A DNA stretch of 8,031 bases from an uncultured Clostridia bacterium (GTDB lineage: Bacteria; Bacillota; Clostridia; TANB77; CAG-508): positions 1 through 8,031 of the forward strand of contig CAKPGD010000052.1 of assembly GCA_934154515.1 (NCBI GenBank), in the 5' to 3' direction. Shown here in pieces: positions 1 through 5,828 of this stretch (the stretch's first letter is position 1; each line of letters opens with the position of its first letter). The notes below the pieces were generated by a model. The model did not search any database, was not told the origin of the DNA, and was given only the letters and a program-made list of their open reading frames with translations. The position numbers and the translations under genes were made by a program.

Positions 1-404
1 TCTCCTACTGATACTGCATATACTGTTGATACTTTTGTTACATTTTTTACTTCTGAGCCGTCTTTTGTTCTTATATAACTTACATTTTCTGTTCCCCAGC
101 CTGGCTCTAATTTAACTTCTGTTCCTGCCTCTGTATCTTTTGTATTTTCTGGTAATTTATTTCCATCGCTTCCTGTTTCTCCATTTGCTAATTGCTCAGC
201 AAGTGCATTTATCTCAATCTGTTCTTTCTCCTGTTCATTTATATATAAATTTCTTGCTTCTCTTGCTCTTGTTATTATTCCATTATCTCCCACTGTCATA
301 CTTATTGTTATTCCAGCTAATATAATTAAAATTACTATTGTTACTATTAGACTTATTAATGTTATTGCTTTTTGATTTTTTAGTTTGCTTTTGACTTTGT
401 TCAT
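1..404 (-). CDS. Prepilin-like N-terminal domain surface protein, partial (3' end outside window)
   Basis: Reading the minus strand from ATG 404 gives 134 open codons to the window edge, so only the N-terminus is present. An AAGGAGA ribosome binding site lies 9 bases upstream. Residues 1-12 are basic (MNKVKSKLKNQK). They are followed by A13 and a hydrophobic segment of about 22 residues (ITLISLIVTIVILIILAGI), then a polar coil-like stretch rich in E, Q and N. This is the layout of a class III (type IV prepilin) signal: a short charged leader cut by prepilin peptidase, then a membrane helix. The usual Glu at mature position 5 is Ser here (I-T-L-I-S). From about residue 95 the sequence becomes domain-like (LEPGWGTENVSYIRTKDGSE), resembling surface proteins of gut Clostridia, though I cannot name that domain. 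Likely role: a pseudopilin or surface protein anchored by its N-terminal helix. The family is fairly sure, the function unknown. Confidence 0.75.
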   Translation of the reverse strand, partial: MNKVKSKLKNQKAITLISLIVTIVILIILAGITISMTVGDNGIITRAREARNLYINEQEKEQIEINALAEQLANGETGSDGNKLPENTKDTEAGTEVKLEPGWGTENVSYIRTKDGSEVKNVTKVSTVYAVSVG

Positions 405-545
405 TTCTTTTATCTCCTTCTTTTGTTTTTATTTTGCTCTTTTTGTTACATATTTATTCGTTTTTTCCTTTTGTTACAGTTTTCATATTTTCTTTTTTTA
501 TGTTTTTTCTTAATTATGTAACTAAGTTGCTACTTATTTTACATC

Positions 546-574
546 ATTTTACTATTAAATATTTGTTAAGTCAA
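546..574 (-). promoter_or_regulatory. Sigma-A-type promoter for the prepilin-like gene
   Basis: On the minus strand TTGACT (569-574) and TAAAAT (546-551) are separated by exactly 17 bases. Each hexamer matches the consensus at 5 of 6 positions. Transcription would begin near 539, giving a leader of about 135 bases before ATG 404. The leader is long for a simple gene, but I could not fold it into a recognised riboswitch. Confidence 0.6.
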
Positions 575-730
575 TAAGTTTTTCTTCCAAAAAAATATTT
601 TCTGCTACTTTTATATATTTCTTCACTTTTTTGTAAGAGCTTATACTCTTTTGTTTTTCTTATTTTTAATATTTTATTATTTCGTTATTTAACAATTCAT
701 TTACATTTTTTTCCATATTTTATTTTTCTA

Positions 731-759
731 TTGACTTTTTGTTTTCAAATATTTATAAT
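731..759 (+). promoter_or_regulatory. Strong sigma-A promoter of the GGDEF gene
   Basis: TTGACT (731-736), a 17-base spacer and a perfect TATAAT (754-759) form a near-consensus promoter. Transcription would start near 766, about 16 bases before ATG 782. This rules out the in-frame TTG at 731 as the translation start, because that codon is itself the first three bases of the -35 box and would not be transcribed. Confidence 0.85.
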
Positions 760-781
760 CATATTATATGAGGAAAAGTAT

Positions 782-2527
782 ATGAAATTTAATAAGAAAA
801 GCCTTTTAGAGGAAATTCAAAAGTATATATATGCACATAATTTTAATGATTTGAAAGTATTTTCTAAACAATATTTTCATTCTATTATGATGCCTTCTTT
901 TTCTGATAATACAACACTTAATCCTTATTCAATTATTTCTATAGACTTTAATAATATGAATAAAATTAATGAAAATGGTGTAAAGAATGGAGATAAAATT
1001 TTACACAATTCTATTAAAGTAGTGCTAAATGCCTTACCTAAAAATGTTTCTTGTGCTAGAATTGGTGGAGATGAATTTGTTTTTCTTTTAAATGGGATTT
1101 CTAAAGAAGATGCTTTATTATATGAAAAAGAAATCCATAATCAAATGAGTATTTTCTCTAAATTATTGAAAAACACTACTATTACTTCACATTGCTTATC
1201 TTCAGATGAAGCTAATAGCTTATCTAATTTGCTTGATATTGCTGATTCTGCTATTAATATGAAAAAACAAACTTCTAGTATAAATGGAAGTTTTGACAAC
1301 AAAGATATTTTGCAAAGTAAAATCAATAAAAATTTTACTACTTTTTTTAATAATTTAAGATTTCATAATTTTCCTTTGGAACCTTCTCATATGAAAACTA
1401 TTTTGTTTAGAGTTTTAAGTTCTTACAATTCATTTACAAATGGTACATTGGAAAATTCTAAAAACATAGAAAATGATGATAAAGATAATAAGAATTTTTC
1501 TGATATTACTAAATTTCAGAAGTTACATTCTTTCTTTACTGAACATGCTAATAAAAAGATTTCTACTGAAGAGTTAGATGATTTTGATAATTTGGATTTG
1601 TTTAATATTTTAAATACTTTAATTCGTGACCCTCTTACTATGCAATTTAATAAGAGTTACTTTATGAATCAATTATTATACAATAAAAATCAGAAATTTA
1701 AAGCTTTACGAATTTCTTCTACTTTTGTTAAGGCTTCTAATACTTTAAATGATACTCATAGTTCTACTGATAAGCAAATTAGCGATTTGGAAGATAAAAT
1801 ATATAATTATTTAAATACTTTTGTGGATTTTAATCAAGATTCCTTTTCCGATATTCCTAAAAGTTATATGATTTCATTGGGTGGCGGAGATATGCTTCTT
1901 GCATTGGGTGAGAAAACAAATCTTAAGGTTTCTGATATTAAGGACTTTTTGACTATTCAAACTCCATCTACTTTTTCTAATGATAATTTGATACGACCTG
2001 TATGTGCAGATAGCTTTAGAAATATTAATAAACACAATTTTAATAAGGTTTTAGAAAAACAGAAATTAGAATGTAATCAAAATAAGATTCCTCTTATTAA
2101 TGAAATACTTGCTGATGAAATTTTAACAAACTTACTTTCTTCTACATTAAATGATACTTTTAATTTTTATAAAGCTATTACTCCAAATATGAATGATGTA
2201 TCTTCCATTAAGGAATTTATGCATATGGTAAGTTCTTCTATTTTAGATATTTATAGCACGTTAAATGTTGTTCATGATGCCCCCAAAAGGAAGTTTAAGA
2301 TACCTAATTTTTTGAATAAAATTTTTAGAGTTAATACACTTGCTCTTCCTGAAGCTTTAGATTCTGTTTCTGCAAATCACTCTACTACTCTTTCAAGTGA
2401 AGAAAATTCTTCTAAAATAAACTTTGTCCCTAAATGTGATATTGACTATTCTAAAGTAAAAAATAATATGGAAAATCAGAATAATATGAATATATCAAAA
2501 AATAATGATAAAGATAGATTAGAATAA
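782..2527 (+). CDS. Dual-GGDEF protein (one canonical, one degenerate domain)
   Basis: The product is 581 residues, soluble, with no signal peptide or membrane helix. The start at ATG 782 is chosen because GAGG (770-773) lies 8 bases upstream and the promoter covers 731-759. Domain 1 spans roughly residues 45-165. D55 is the expected first metal-binding Asp, N63 and G70-D71 fit the nucleotide-binding region, and R93-I-G-G-D-E-F99 is a canonical diguanylate cyclase signature. The RxxD inhibitory site is absent (P86/V89). Domain 2 spans roughly 275-395: D283-P-L-T...N290 matches the classic DPLTGLxN opening, but the signature has decayed to G368-G-D-M-L372. A polar linker (about 220-245) and a basic then Asn-rich tail (about 500-581) surround them. 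Family knowledge suggests domain 1 could make or bind c-di-GMP while domain 2 is inactive or sensory. That is inference, because no sensor domain or effector is visible nearby. It stands alone between its promoter and terminator. Confidence 0.8.
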   Translation: MKFNKKSLLEEIQKYIYAHNFNDLKVFSKQYFHSIMMPSFSDNTTLNPYSIISIDFNNMNKINENGVKNGDKILHNSIKVVLNALPKNVSCARIGGDEFVFLLNGISKEDALLYEKEIHNQMSIFSKLLKNTTITSHCLSSDEANSLSNLLDIADSAINMKKQTSSINGSFDNKDILQSKINKNFTTFFNNLRFHNFPLEPSHMKTILFRVLSSYNSFTNGTLENSKNIENDDKDNKNFSDITKFQKLHSFFTEHANKKISTEELDDFDNLDLFNILNTLIRDPLTMQFNKSYFMNQLLYNKNQKFKALRISSTFVKASNTLNDTHSSTDKQISDLEDKIYNYLNTFVDFNQDSFSDIPKSYMISLGGGDMLLALGEKTNLKVSDIKDFLTIQTPSTFSNDNLIRPVCADSFRNINKHNFNKVLEKQKLECNQNKIPLINEILADEILTNLLSSTLNDTFNFYKAITPNMNDVSSIKEFMHMVSSSILDIYSTLNVVHDAPKRKFKIPNFLNKIFRVNTLALPEALDSVSANHSTTLSSEENSSKINFVPKCDIDYSKVKNNMENQNNMNISKNNDKDRLE

Positions 2528-2563
2528 ACGACACATAACTTTTTGCCTAAATGTGTCGTTTTT
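2526..2563 (+). terminator. Intrinsic terminator between convergent genes
   Basis: AAACGACACA (2526-2535) pairs perfectly with TGTGTCGTTT (2552-2561) around a 16-base loop, and T residues run through 2559-2563. It fills almost all of the 34 bases between the stop of the GGDEF gene (2525-2527) and the stop of the yitT-like gene (2562-2564), overlapping both stop codons. On the minus strand the hairpin is followed by TTTATTCTAATCT, so it may terminate in both directions, more weakly for the minus strand. Confidence 0.8.
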
Positions 2564-3431
2564 AAGTTTTCTTAAACCCTACTCCATATGCTTCTCTTGC
2601 ATTTGCTATTACTATGAAAGAGTTTTTGTCTATTTCCTTACAAATTTGTTTTATCTTTATAGTTTCATTTCTAGAACTAATACACCAAAGCATCATTTTT
2701 TCTTCATCTGTGTACATTCCTTTTGCTTTTAATCCAGTAACTCCTCTTTTTATATCTTCTTCAATTTTTTTAGCTATTTCTTTGTATTTATCTGAAACTA
2801 TAAATATCATTTTTGTGAAATATATTCCTTCAAATATTATATCTATTATTTTTCCCATTATATATATTGCTATTGCTGAATATAAACCGATTTCTATATC
2901 TTTAAAAAAGATAACGTTTAAACTTACAATTATAATGTCTATTATGACTATTAAATTACTTGTTCTATAATATGGTTTAAATGATTTTATAATATATGAA
3001 AGTAAATCTGTCCCTCCTGTTGAAGAAGAACCTCTTAATACTAATGCCATTCCTATTCCCATTATGACACCGCCATAAATACAACCTAAAATTCTATCTT
3101 CTGTGAGCGGTGGAAATTTGTCAAAAAAATCTATTAACATTGCTAAAAATGTTGTTCCTAATAAAGATTTTATTAAAAATTCTTTTCCTATTCTAAAATA
3201 GCTTATTATAAATAGTGGTATATTTAGTGCAAATATTACTGTTCCTACTGGAAAACCTAGCAGGTAATAAGTTATTGTTGCAATTCCGGTAAATCCGCCT
3301 GATGATAATTGATTAGGAAGCAGAAAAAAAGATGTAGCTATTGCCATTATTGCACATCCTACTATTAAAAGTAAGTATTCTCTTAAATATTTTTTTACTT
3401 TTTTATGTTTTTTTATTTTTTCCTGCTCCAT
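2562..3431 (-). CDS. YitT family membrane protein (DUF161 plus DUF2179)
   Basis: The 289-residue product has a Lys-rich cytoplasmic N-terminus (residues 1-17), then about six hydrophobic segments between residues 19 and 205 carrying family motifs LPNQLSSGGFTGIA (38-51) and RGSSSTGGTDLL (133-144). A soluble C-terminal domain (about 210-289) follows, with the DUF2179 pattern R229-G-V-T-G...G-M-Y at 238-240, E267-I-D, S271-F and G283-V-G-F. This two-part layout and length are typical of the YitT/YqfU/YpjC/YvjA family of Bacillota. These are inner-membrane proteins of uncertain substrate, and a transporter or efflux role is only presumed. The start ATG 3431 has an AAGGAG site about 7 bases upstream. 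The gene appears monocistronic: a terminator lies upstream at 3527-3563 and the shared convergent terminator lies downstream. I did not find a convincing promoter for it in 3432-3526. Family assignment is firm, the biochemical function is not. Confidence 0.92.
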   Translation of the reverse strand: MEQEKIKKHKKVKKYLREYLLLIVGCAIMAIATSFFLLPNQLSSGGFTGIATITYYLLGFPVGTVIFALNIPLFIISYFRIGKEFLIKSLLGTTFLAMLIDFFDKFPPLTEDRILGCIYGGVIMGIGMALVLRGSSSTGGTDLLSYIIKSFKPYYRTSNLIVIIDIIIVSLNVIFFKDIEIGLYSAIAIYIMGKIIDIIFEGIYFTKMIFIVSDKYKEIAKKIEEDIKRGVTGLKAKGMYTDEEKMMLWCISSRNETIKIKQICKEIDKNSFIVIANAREAYGVGFKKT

Positions 3432-3526
3432 ATTTTCTCCTTCTTTTTATTTTTTATCGTTTCTTCATAGTTACTCTTTGTATAATTATTTACAATTAAT
3501 GGCTTTATTATTCGAAAATATGCATA

Positions 3527-3563
3527 AAAAATGTCAAGACGGATTATTCCTCTTGACATTTTT
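3527..3563 (-). terminator. Strong intrinsic terminator of the small hypothetical gene
   Basis: AAAAATGTCAAGA (3527-3539) and TCTTGACATTTTT (3551-3563) form a perfect 13-bp stem around an 11-base loop. On the minus strand the hairpin is followed by a run of T residues (TTTTTTATGC), the classic Rho-independent pattern, 13 bases after the stop of the 83-residue gene. The plus-strand side also ends in TTTTT, so it can act in both directions. Confidence 0.85.
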
Positions 3564-3575
3564 CATTACAATATT

Positions 3576-3827
3576 CTATTTTCCTTCGTTTTCTTCTTCA
3601 AACACAGCTACTGGATATTTGAATTTAACTTCATACCAGAGTGCATTTTCTTCCTCTCCAGCTTCTCTGCCTTCATACAAAGCCCAAATATTATCGATAG
3701 AAAACTTTGTGATAGTTTTTCCAACATCTTTTTGCATTTGTTGCTCAGCAGCATCTTTTGTTTCAAATTCCTCTCCCGGTCCATATTTATATAATTTCGA
3801 CCGTTGAATTGTATGCGCATATTTCAT
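3576..3827 (-). CDS. Small hypothetical protein, 83 residues
   Basis: I do not recognise this family. Two in-frame ATG codons lie at 3833 and 3827. The ribosome binding site AAGGAGGG (3835-3842) is 8 bases from ATG 3827 but almost touches ATG 3833, so 3827 is the better start. The product (MKYAHTIQRSKLYKYGPGEE...) is soluble, with no signal peptide, membrane segment or cysteine. It carries a likely helix at about 26-38 (AAEQQMQKDVGK), aromatic residues W48, W64 and Y65, and an acidic tail (F76-E-E-E-N-E-G-K83). The alternation of polar and aromatic residues at about 62-76 looks like beta strands. The gene is a self-contained unit with promoter (3859-3887), ribosome binding site and strong terminator (3527-3563). 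Local GC (about 37 percent, hand count over 3601-3840) exceeds that of yitT, although serS and the symporter contain comparable stretches. That it encodes a protein is likely, the function is unknown. Confidence 0.75.
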   Translation of the reverse strand: MKYAHTIQRSKLYKYGPGEEFETKDAAEQQMQKDVGKTITKFSIDNIWALYEGREAGEEENALWYEVKFKYPVAVFEEENEGK

Positions 3828-3858
3828 AAGCATACCCTCCTTATTTTTTTATGAGCAT

Positions 3859-3887
3859 ATTATACTACTTTTTTCACTCTTTTGCAA
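3859..3887 (-). promoter_or_regulatory. Sigma-A promoter of the small hypothetical gene
   Basis: On the minus strand TTGCAA (3882-3887) and a perfect TATAAT (3859-3864) are 17 bases apart. Transcription would begin near 3852, about 25 bases before ATG 3827. The -35 box matches 4 of 6 positions. Confidence 0.65.
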
Positions 3888-3936
3888 TTATTTTACATAA
3901 TTTAAAGCAAAATATTAATGTATTTTTATTATTTTT

Positions 3937-3980
3937 AAGAAGCCCTCTTCACTAAAAGTGATATTATAAAAGGGCTTCTT
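3937..3980 (-). terminator. Hairpin downstream of the symporter gene, possible terminator
   Basis: AAGAAGCCCT (3937-3946) pairs perfectly with AGGGCTTCTT (3971-3980). The 24-base interior contains a second small stem, TCACT (3949-3953) with AGTGA (3957-3961). It sits 37 bases after the symporter stop codon and so probably ends that transcript. However, the minus-strand sequence after it is AAAAATAATA with no T run, so it is not a textbook intrinsic terminator. It could be a 3'-end stabilising structure instead. Confidence 0.45.
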
Positions 3981-4017
3981 CATCTTTATATCTTTTAATT
4001 AGTTTTCCTTTATAATT

Positions 4018-5298
4018 TTAAACATTCACTGTTTCTTTTTCCTCTTTAAAATCTTTTTCATTCATCCAGTCTTTTCCGTCTACAATTCTTGCTACCATCA
4101 TAGATGAAGCTGAATCTCCTACAACATTAAGCATAGTTGCTGGAGCATCTATTATTGTTGCAATAATTGTAAGTATTGGTAATGCTGCCACTGGATATCC
4201 CATCATTGTTATAATAAGCATTTCTGAAATTGTTCCACCACCTATCGGAACTGCCGTAACTAGAAGTGTTGCAAGAAGTGCTACTCCTAATATACTAAAT
4301 ACTGAACCCACTGTATTTAAGCTAGTTCCAAATAAGCAAACTAAAAACATTATTTTAAATACTGAACCTATTATTGAACCGTCTTTATGAAAGCTTGTTC
4401 CTAGTGGTATTGTGGTTTCTGCAATATCTTCTGGAACTCCCATTTTTTTTGCTCCTTCAATATTTACTGGTATGCATGCTGCACTAGAACATGTTGCAAG
4501 TGATGTAAGTGTTGCTGGAATGATATTTTTCCAATACAATTTTAGTCCTCTTTTTCCTCCTGCCACGAACACATATAAACTGTACATTATTATATAGAAT
4601 AATATTGCTACTACAAAATATATTACAAACGTTTTTAAATATCCTACTGCTATACTTGAACCTAGCTCTCCTATTACTGCTGCAAAATAACATCCAAGTC
4701 CTATTGGTGCATAATACATTATTATTTTAATTATATTATTTATTATTTCATTTGCAGAGATTAACACTTTTAAAACAGGTTCTGCTTTTTCTTTTGACAT
4801 ATTCATTGCCACTCCAAATATTACTGATGCAACTAATAATGCAATTAAGTTATTTCTAGAAAGTAATTTTGAAAAGTCATTTACTGTAAGCAAATCTACT
4901 GTTCTTTCAAGAATAGTCATTTCTTCTTCTGAATTTTCTGTTTCTTCCTCTACAAATGCTTCTTTAATTTTTTCAGTATCCTCTGGATTTACAAGTTTTA
5001 TAAAATATGTACTTAAGAATCCTATTAACACTGCTACTATTGAAGTAATAACAAATACAAATATTATACTTGCTACTATTTTTCCTAAACGTTTAGGTTG
5101 TTTCATTTTAGCTACTGACGTAGTTATTGTTAAAAATATTAATGGAACAATTACGACTAATAAAAGATTTAAAAAGATATCGCCAAATGGCTTTAATGCT
5201 GTTGCTTTTTCTTTGAATATTAGGCCTACGGCCGCACCAACAATAAGCGCAACAAGAAGAATTATTGTTGATTTGTAATTTGATAAAAATTTTTTCAT
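4018..5298 (-). CDS. Dicarboxylate/amino acid:cation symporter (DAACS/SDF family)
   Basis: The 426-residue product is an inner-membrane secondary transporter with about eight hydrophobic helices. The family regions are in order: V49-V-I-V-P-L-I-F near the N-terminus, T269-C-S-S-A-A-C-I-P for hairpin 1 (usually SSSAATLP), H304-K-D-G-S (usually NMDGT), a Gly-rich P351-I-G-G-G-T hairpin 2, and D384-A-P-A-T-M-L-N-V-V-G-D395. Aligned to the archaeal homologue GltPh, the sodium-site residues N401 and D405 and the amino-group ligand D394 are kept (N391, D395, D384). The arginine that binds the substrate side-chain carboxylate (R397) is Ala387. Glutamate or aspartate is therefore doubtful, and a neutral amino acid or other substrate is possible. 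An acidic loop (E117-E126) is an insertion-like feature. Start ATG 5298 has AAGGGG about 8 bases upstream and a helix-leading MKKFL. An in-frame ATG at 5343 lacks a good ribosome binding site and would add 15 residues. Confidence 0.92.
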   Translation of the reverse strand: MKKFLSNYKSTIILLVALIVGAAVGLIFKEKATALKPFGDIFLNLLLVVIVPLIFLTITTSVAKMKQPKRLGKIVASIIFVFVITSIVAVLIGFLSTYFIKLVNPEDTEKIKEAFVEEETENSEEEMTILERTVDLLTVNDFSKLLSRNNLIALLVASVIFGVAMNMSKEKAEPVLKVLISANEIINNIIKIIMYYAPIGLGCYFAAVIGELGSSIAVGYLKTFVIYFVVAILFYIIMYSLYVFVAGGKRGLKLYWKNIIPATLTSLATCSSAACIPVNIEGAKKMGVPEDIAETTIPLGTSFHKDGSIIGSVFKIMFLVCLFGTSLNTVGSVFSILGVALLATLLVTAVPIGGGTISEMLIITMMGYPVAALPILTIIATIIDAPATMLNVVGDSASSMMVARIVDGKDWMNEKDFKEEKETVNV

Positions 5299-5317
5299 AA
5301 TACTACCCCTTTTTGTA

Positions 5318-5331
5318 TTAGTGGTAACTAA
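5318..5331. repeat. Short inverted repeat upstream of the symporter
   Basis: TTAGT (5318-5322) and ACTAA (5327-5331) form a 5-bp inverted repeat around GGTA, between the candidate promoter and ATG 5298. It could be a small operator or leader hairpin, but repeats this short occur by chance in AT-rich DNA. Confidence 0.2.
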
Positions 5332-5363
5332 AATTATAGTCATAACTTTAGAATTCTTTTTGT

Positions 5364-5392
5364 ATTATACATTATATGCTTACAAATTACAA
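5364..5392 (-). promoter_or_regulatory. Candidate sigma-A promoter of the symporter gene
   Basis: On the minus strand TTGTAA (5387-5392) and a perfect TATAAT (5364-5369) are 17 bases apart. A second TATAAT copy occupies 5371-5376. Transcription would begin near 5357, giving a leader of about 59 bases to ATG 5298. The 11-base word CTTTTTGTATT occurs at both 5309-5319 and 5356-5366, so the -10 region and the ribosome-binding region share a direct repeat. Confidence 0.5.
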
Positions 5393-5481
5393 TAATTCTT
5401 GAAAAGTTTTATTTTCATTTTATTTATCTATTCTTTTAAAATATACTTAATGCATTTATAAACTAAACTTAATAATATTTT

Positions 5482-5745
5482 CTAAAACATAAAAAATCTT
5501 AAAACTATAAGCAATATTGCCCCTGGTAGTCCTAATATTCCAACAATAATTGCAGTAACTATATTAAGTCCTATATGGAAATTCCATATTCCACCTATCA
5601 AGTTTATAACAAATATTAATAACCCACCAAGTATTGAATTTCCTATTAATTTTAATATGCTTTTTAATGGCAATATAAAAACTCTACCTATTATAAATAA
5701 AAAAAATATACAAGCCAAATAAGTTATAATCATATTTGCTTCCAA
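5482..5745 (-). CDS. bofA: BofA family protein (pro-sigma-K processing inhibitor)
   Basis: The 87-residue membrane protein matches BofA: a hydrophobic N-terminal segment (about 6-22), P26-L-K, N36-S-I-L-G-G, N48-L-I-G-G, a central N61, and the signature G69-I-L-G-L-P-G75 followed by a hydrophobic C-terminus. In Bacillus, BofA sits with SpoIVFA in the mother-cell membrane around the forespore and holds back the SpoIVFB protease that activates sigma-K. It therefore times late sporulation. Clostridia carry bofA too, sometimes without the full checkpoint. The proposed start is TTG 5745: GGTGAT (5752-5757) is placed 5 bases upstream as the 3' part of a Shine-Dalgarno. ATG 5733 is an alternative with only a weak GGAAG. 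yaaL lies directly upstream, 83 bases away, which is the Bacillus order and strengthens the call. A sigma-E-like promoter and a perfect inverted repeat precede it. No clear terminator was found at 5400-5481. Confidence 0.9.
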   Translation of the reverse strand: MEANMIITYLACIFFLFIIGRVFILPLKSILKLIGNSILGGLLIFVINLIGGIWNFHIGLNIVTAIIVGILGLPGAILLIVLRFFMF

Positions 5746-5801
5746 TATTAATCACCTTTCTTTTCGTTGTTTTCTATTGCTATATTATGATTAATATTGG
5801 A
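5741..5801. repeat. Perfect 14-bp inverted repeat spanning the bofA start region
   Basis: TCCAATATTAATCA (5741-5754) and TGATTAATATTGGA (5788-5801) are exact reverse complements separated by 33 bases. One arm covers the TTG start codon and part of the GGTGAT ribosome binding site of bofA. The other covers the spacer and the start of the candidate -10 element. It could be a protein-binding operator pair, or an RNA hairpin hiding the ribosome binding site if transcription begins further upstream. Confidence 0.8.
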
Positions 5802-5810
5802 CAAATATTA
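5782..5810 (-). promoter_or_regulatory. Candidate sigma-E-type promoter of bofA
   Basis: On the minus strand TAATATT (5804-5810) fits the sigma-E -35 pattern kmATATT. It lies 14 bases from CATAATAT (5782-5789), which matches 6 of 8 positions of CATACAnT. Spacing and target agree with the known sigma-E control of bofA in Bacillus. In DNA this AT-rich such a match can arise by chance. Confidence 0.4.
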
Positions 5811-5828
5811 CTTTGGTTTGTATATTTA

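Larger units (their letters stand above)
405..781. other. AT-rich intergenic region between divergent genes
   Basis: This 377-base gap separates the minus-strand prepilin-like gene from the plus-strand GGDEF gene. It holds the minus-strand promoter at 546-574, a leader of roughly 135 bases before the prepilin-like start, and the plus-strand promoter at 731-759. Between 575 and 730 I see only T-rich sequence and a weak 5-bp hairpin (635-639 with 646-650). Two copies of TTTTGTTACA (441-450 and 469-478) sit in the leader. No convincing gene was found: the best minus-strand frames are about 16 and 38 codons, separated by stops and with no supported start for the longer one. Confidence 0.6.

Noticed and set aside
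140..325. Plus-strand hydrophobic reading frame
   Set aside because: It is antisense to the prepilin-like gene, a by-product of the T-rich complement, with no ribosome binding site at its start.
441..478. Two TTTTGTTACA words in the leader of the prepilin-like gene as a binding site pair
   Set aside because: A third copy occurs inside the coding region at 33-42, and such words are expected in DNA this rich in T. I see no symmetry or spacing that points to a regulator.
590..730. Broken small gene on the minus strand (two short lysine-rich frames)
   Set aside because: One frame of about 16 codons starts with ATG, and a second of about 38 codons in another frame lacks a start. Joining them needs a frameshift and the composition is simply A-rich on that strand. 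No ribosome binding site or recognisable residues support it.
2614..2970. Plus-strand reading frame of 118 codons
   Set aside because: It runs antisense inside the yitT-like gene, has no ribosome binding site, and its hydrophobic content mirrors the membrane segments of the real gene.
3576..3827. Horizontal transfer of the 83-residue gene based on higher GC
   Set aside because: It is about 37 percent GC by hand count against about 20 percent in part of yitT, but parts of serS, the symporter and the prepilin-like gene reach a third or more. The AT-rich membrane-protein genes are the low extreme, so composition alone is not evidence of transfer.
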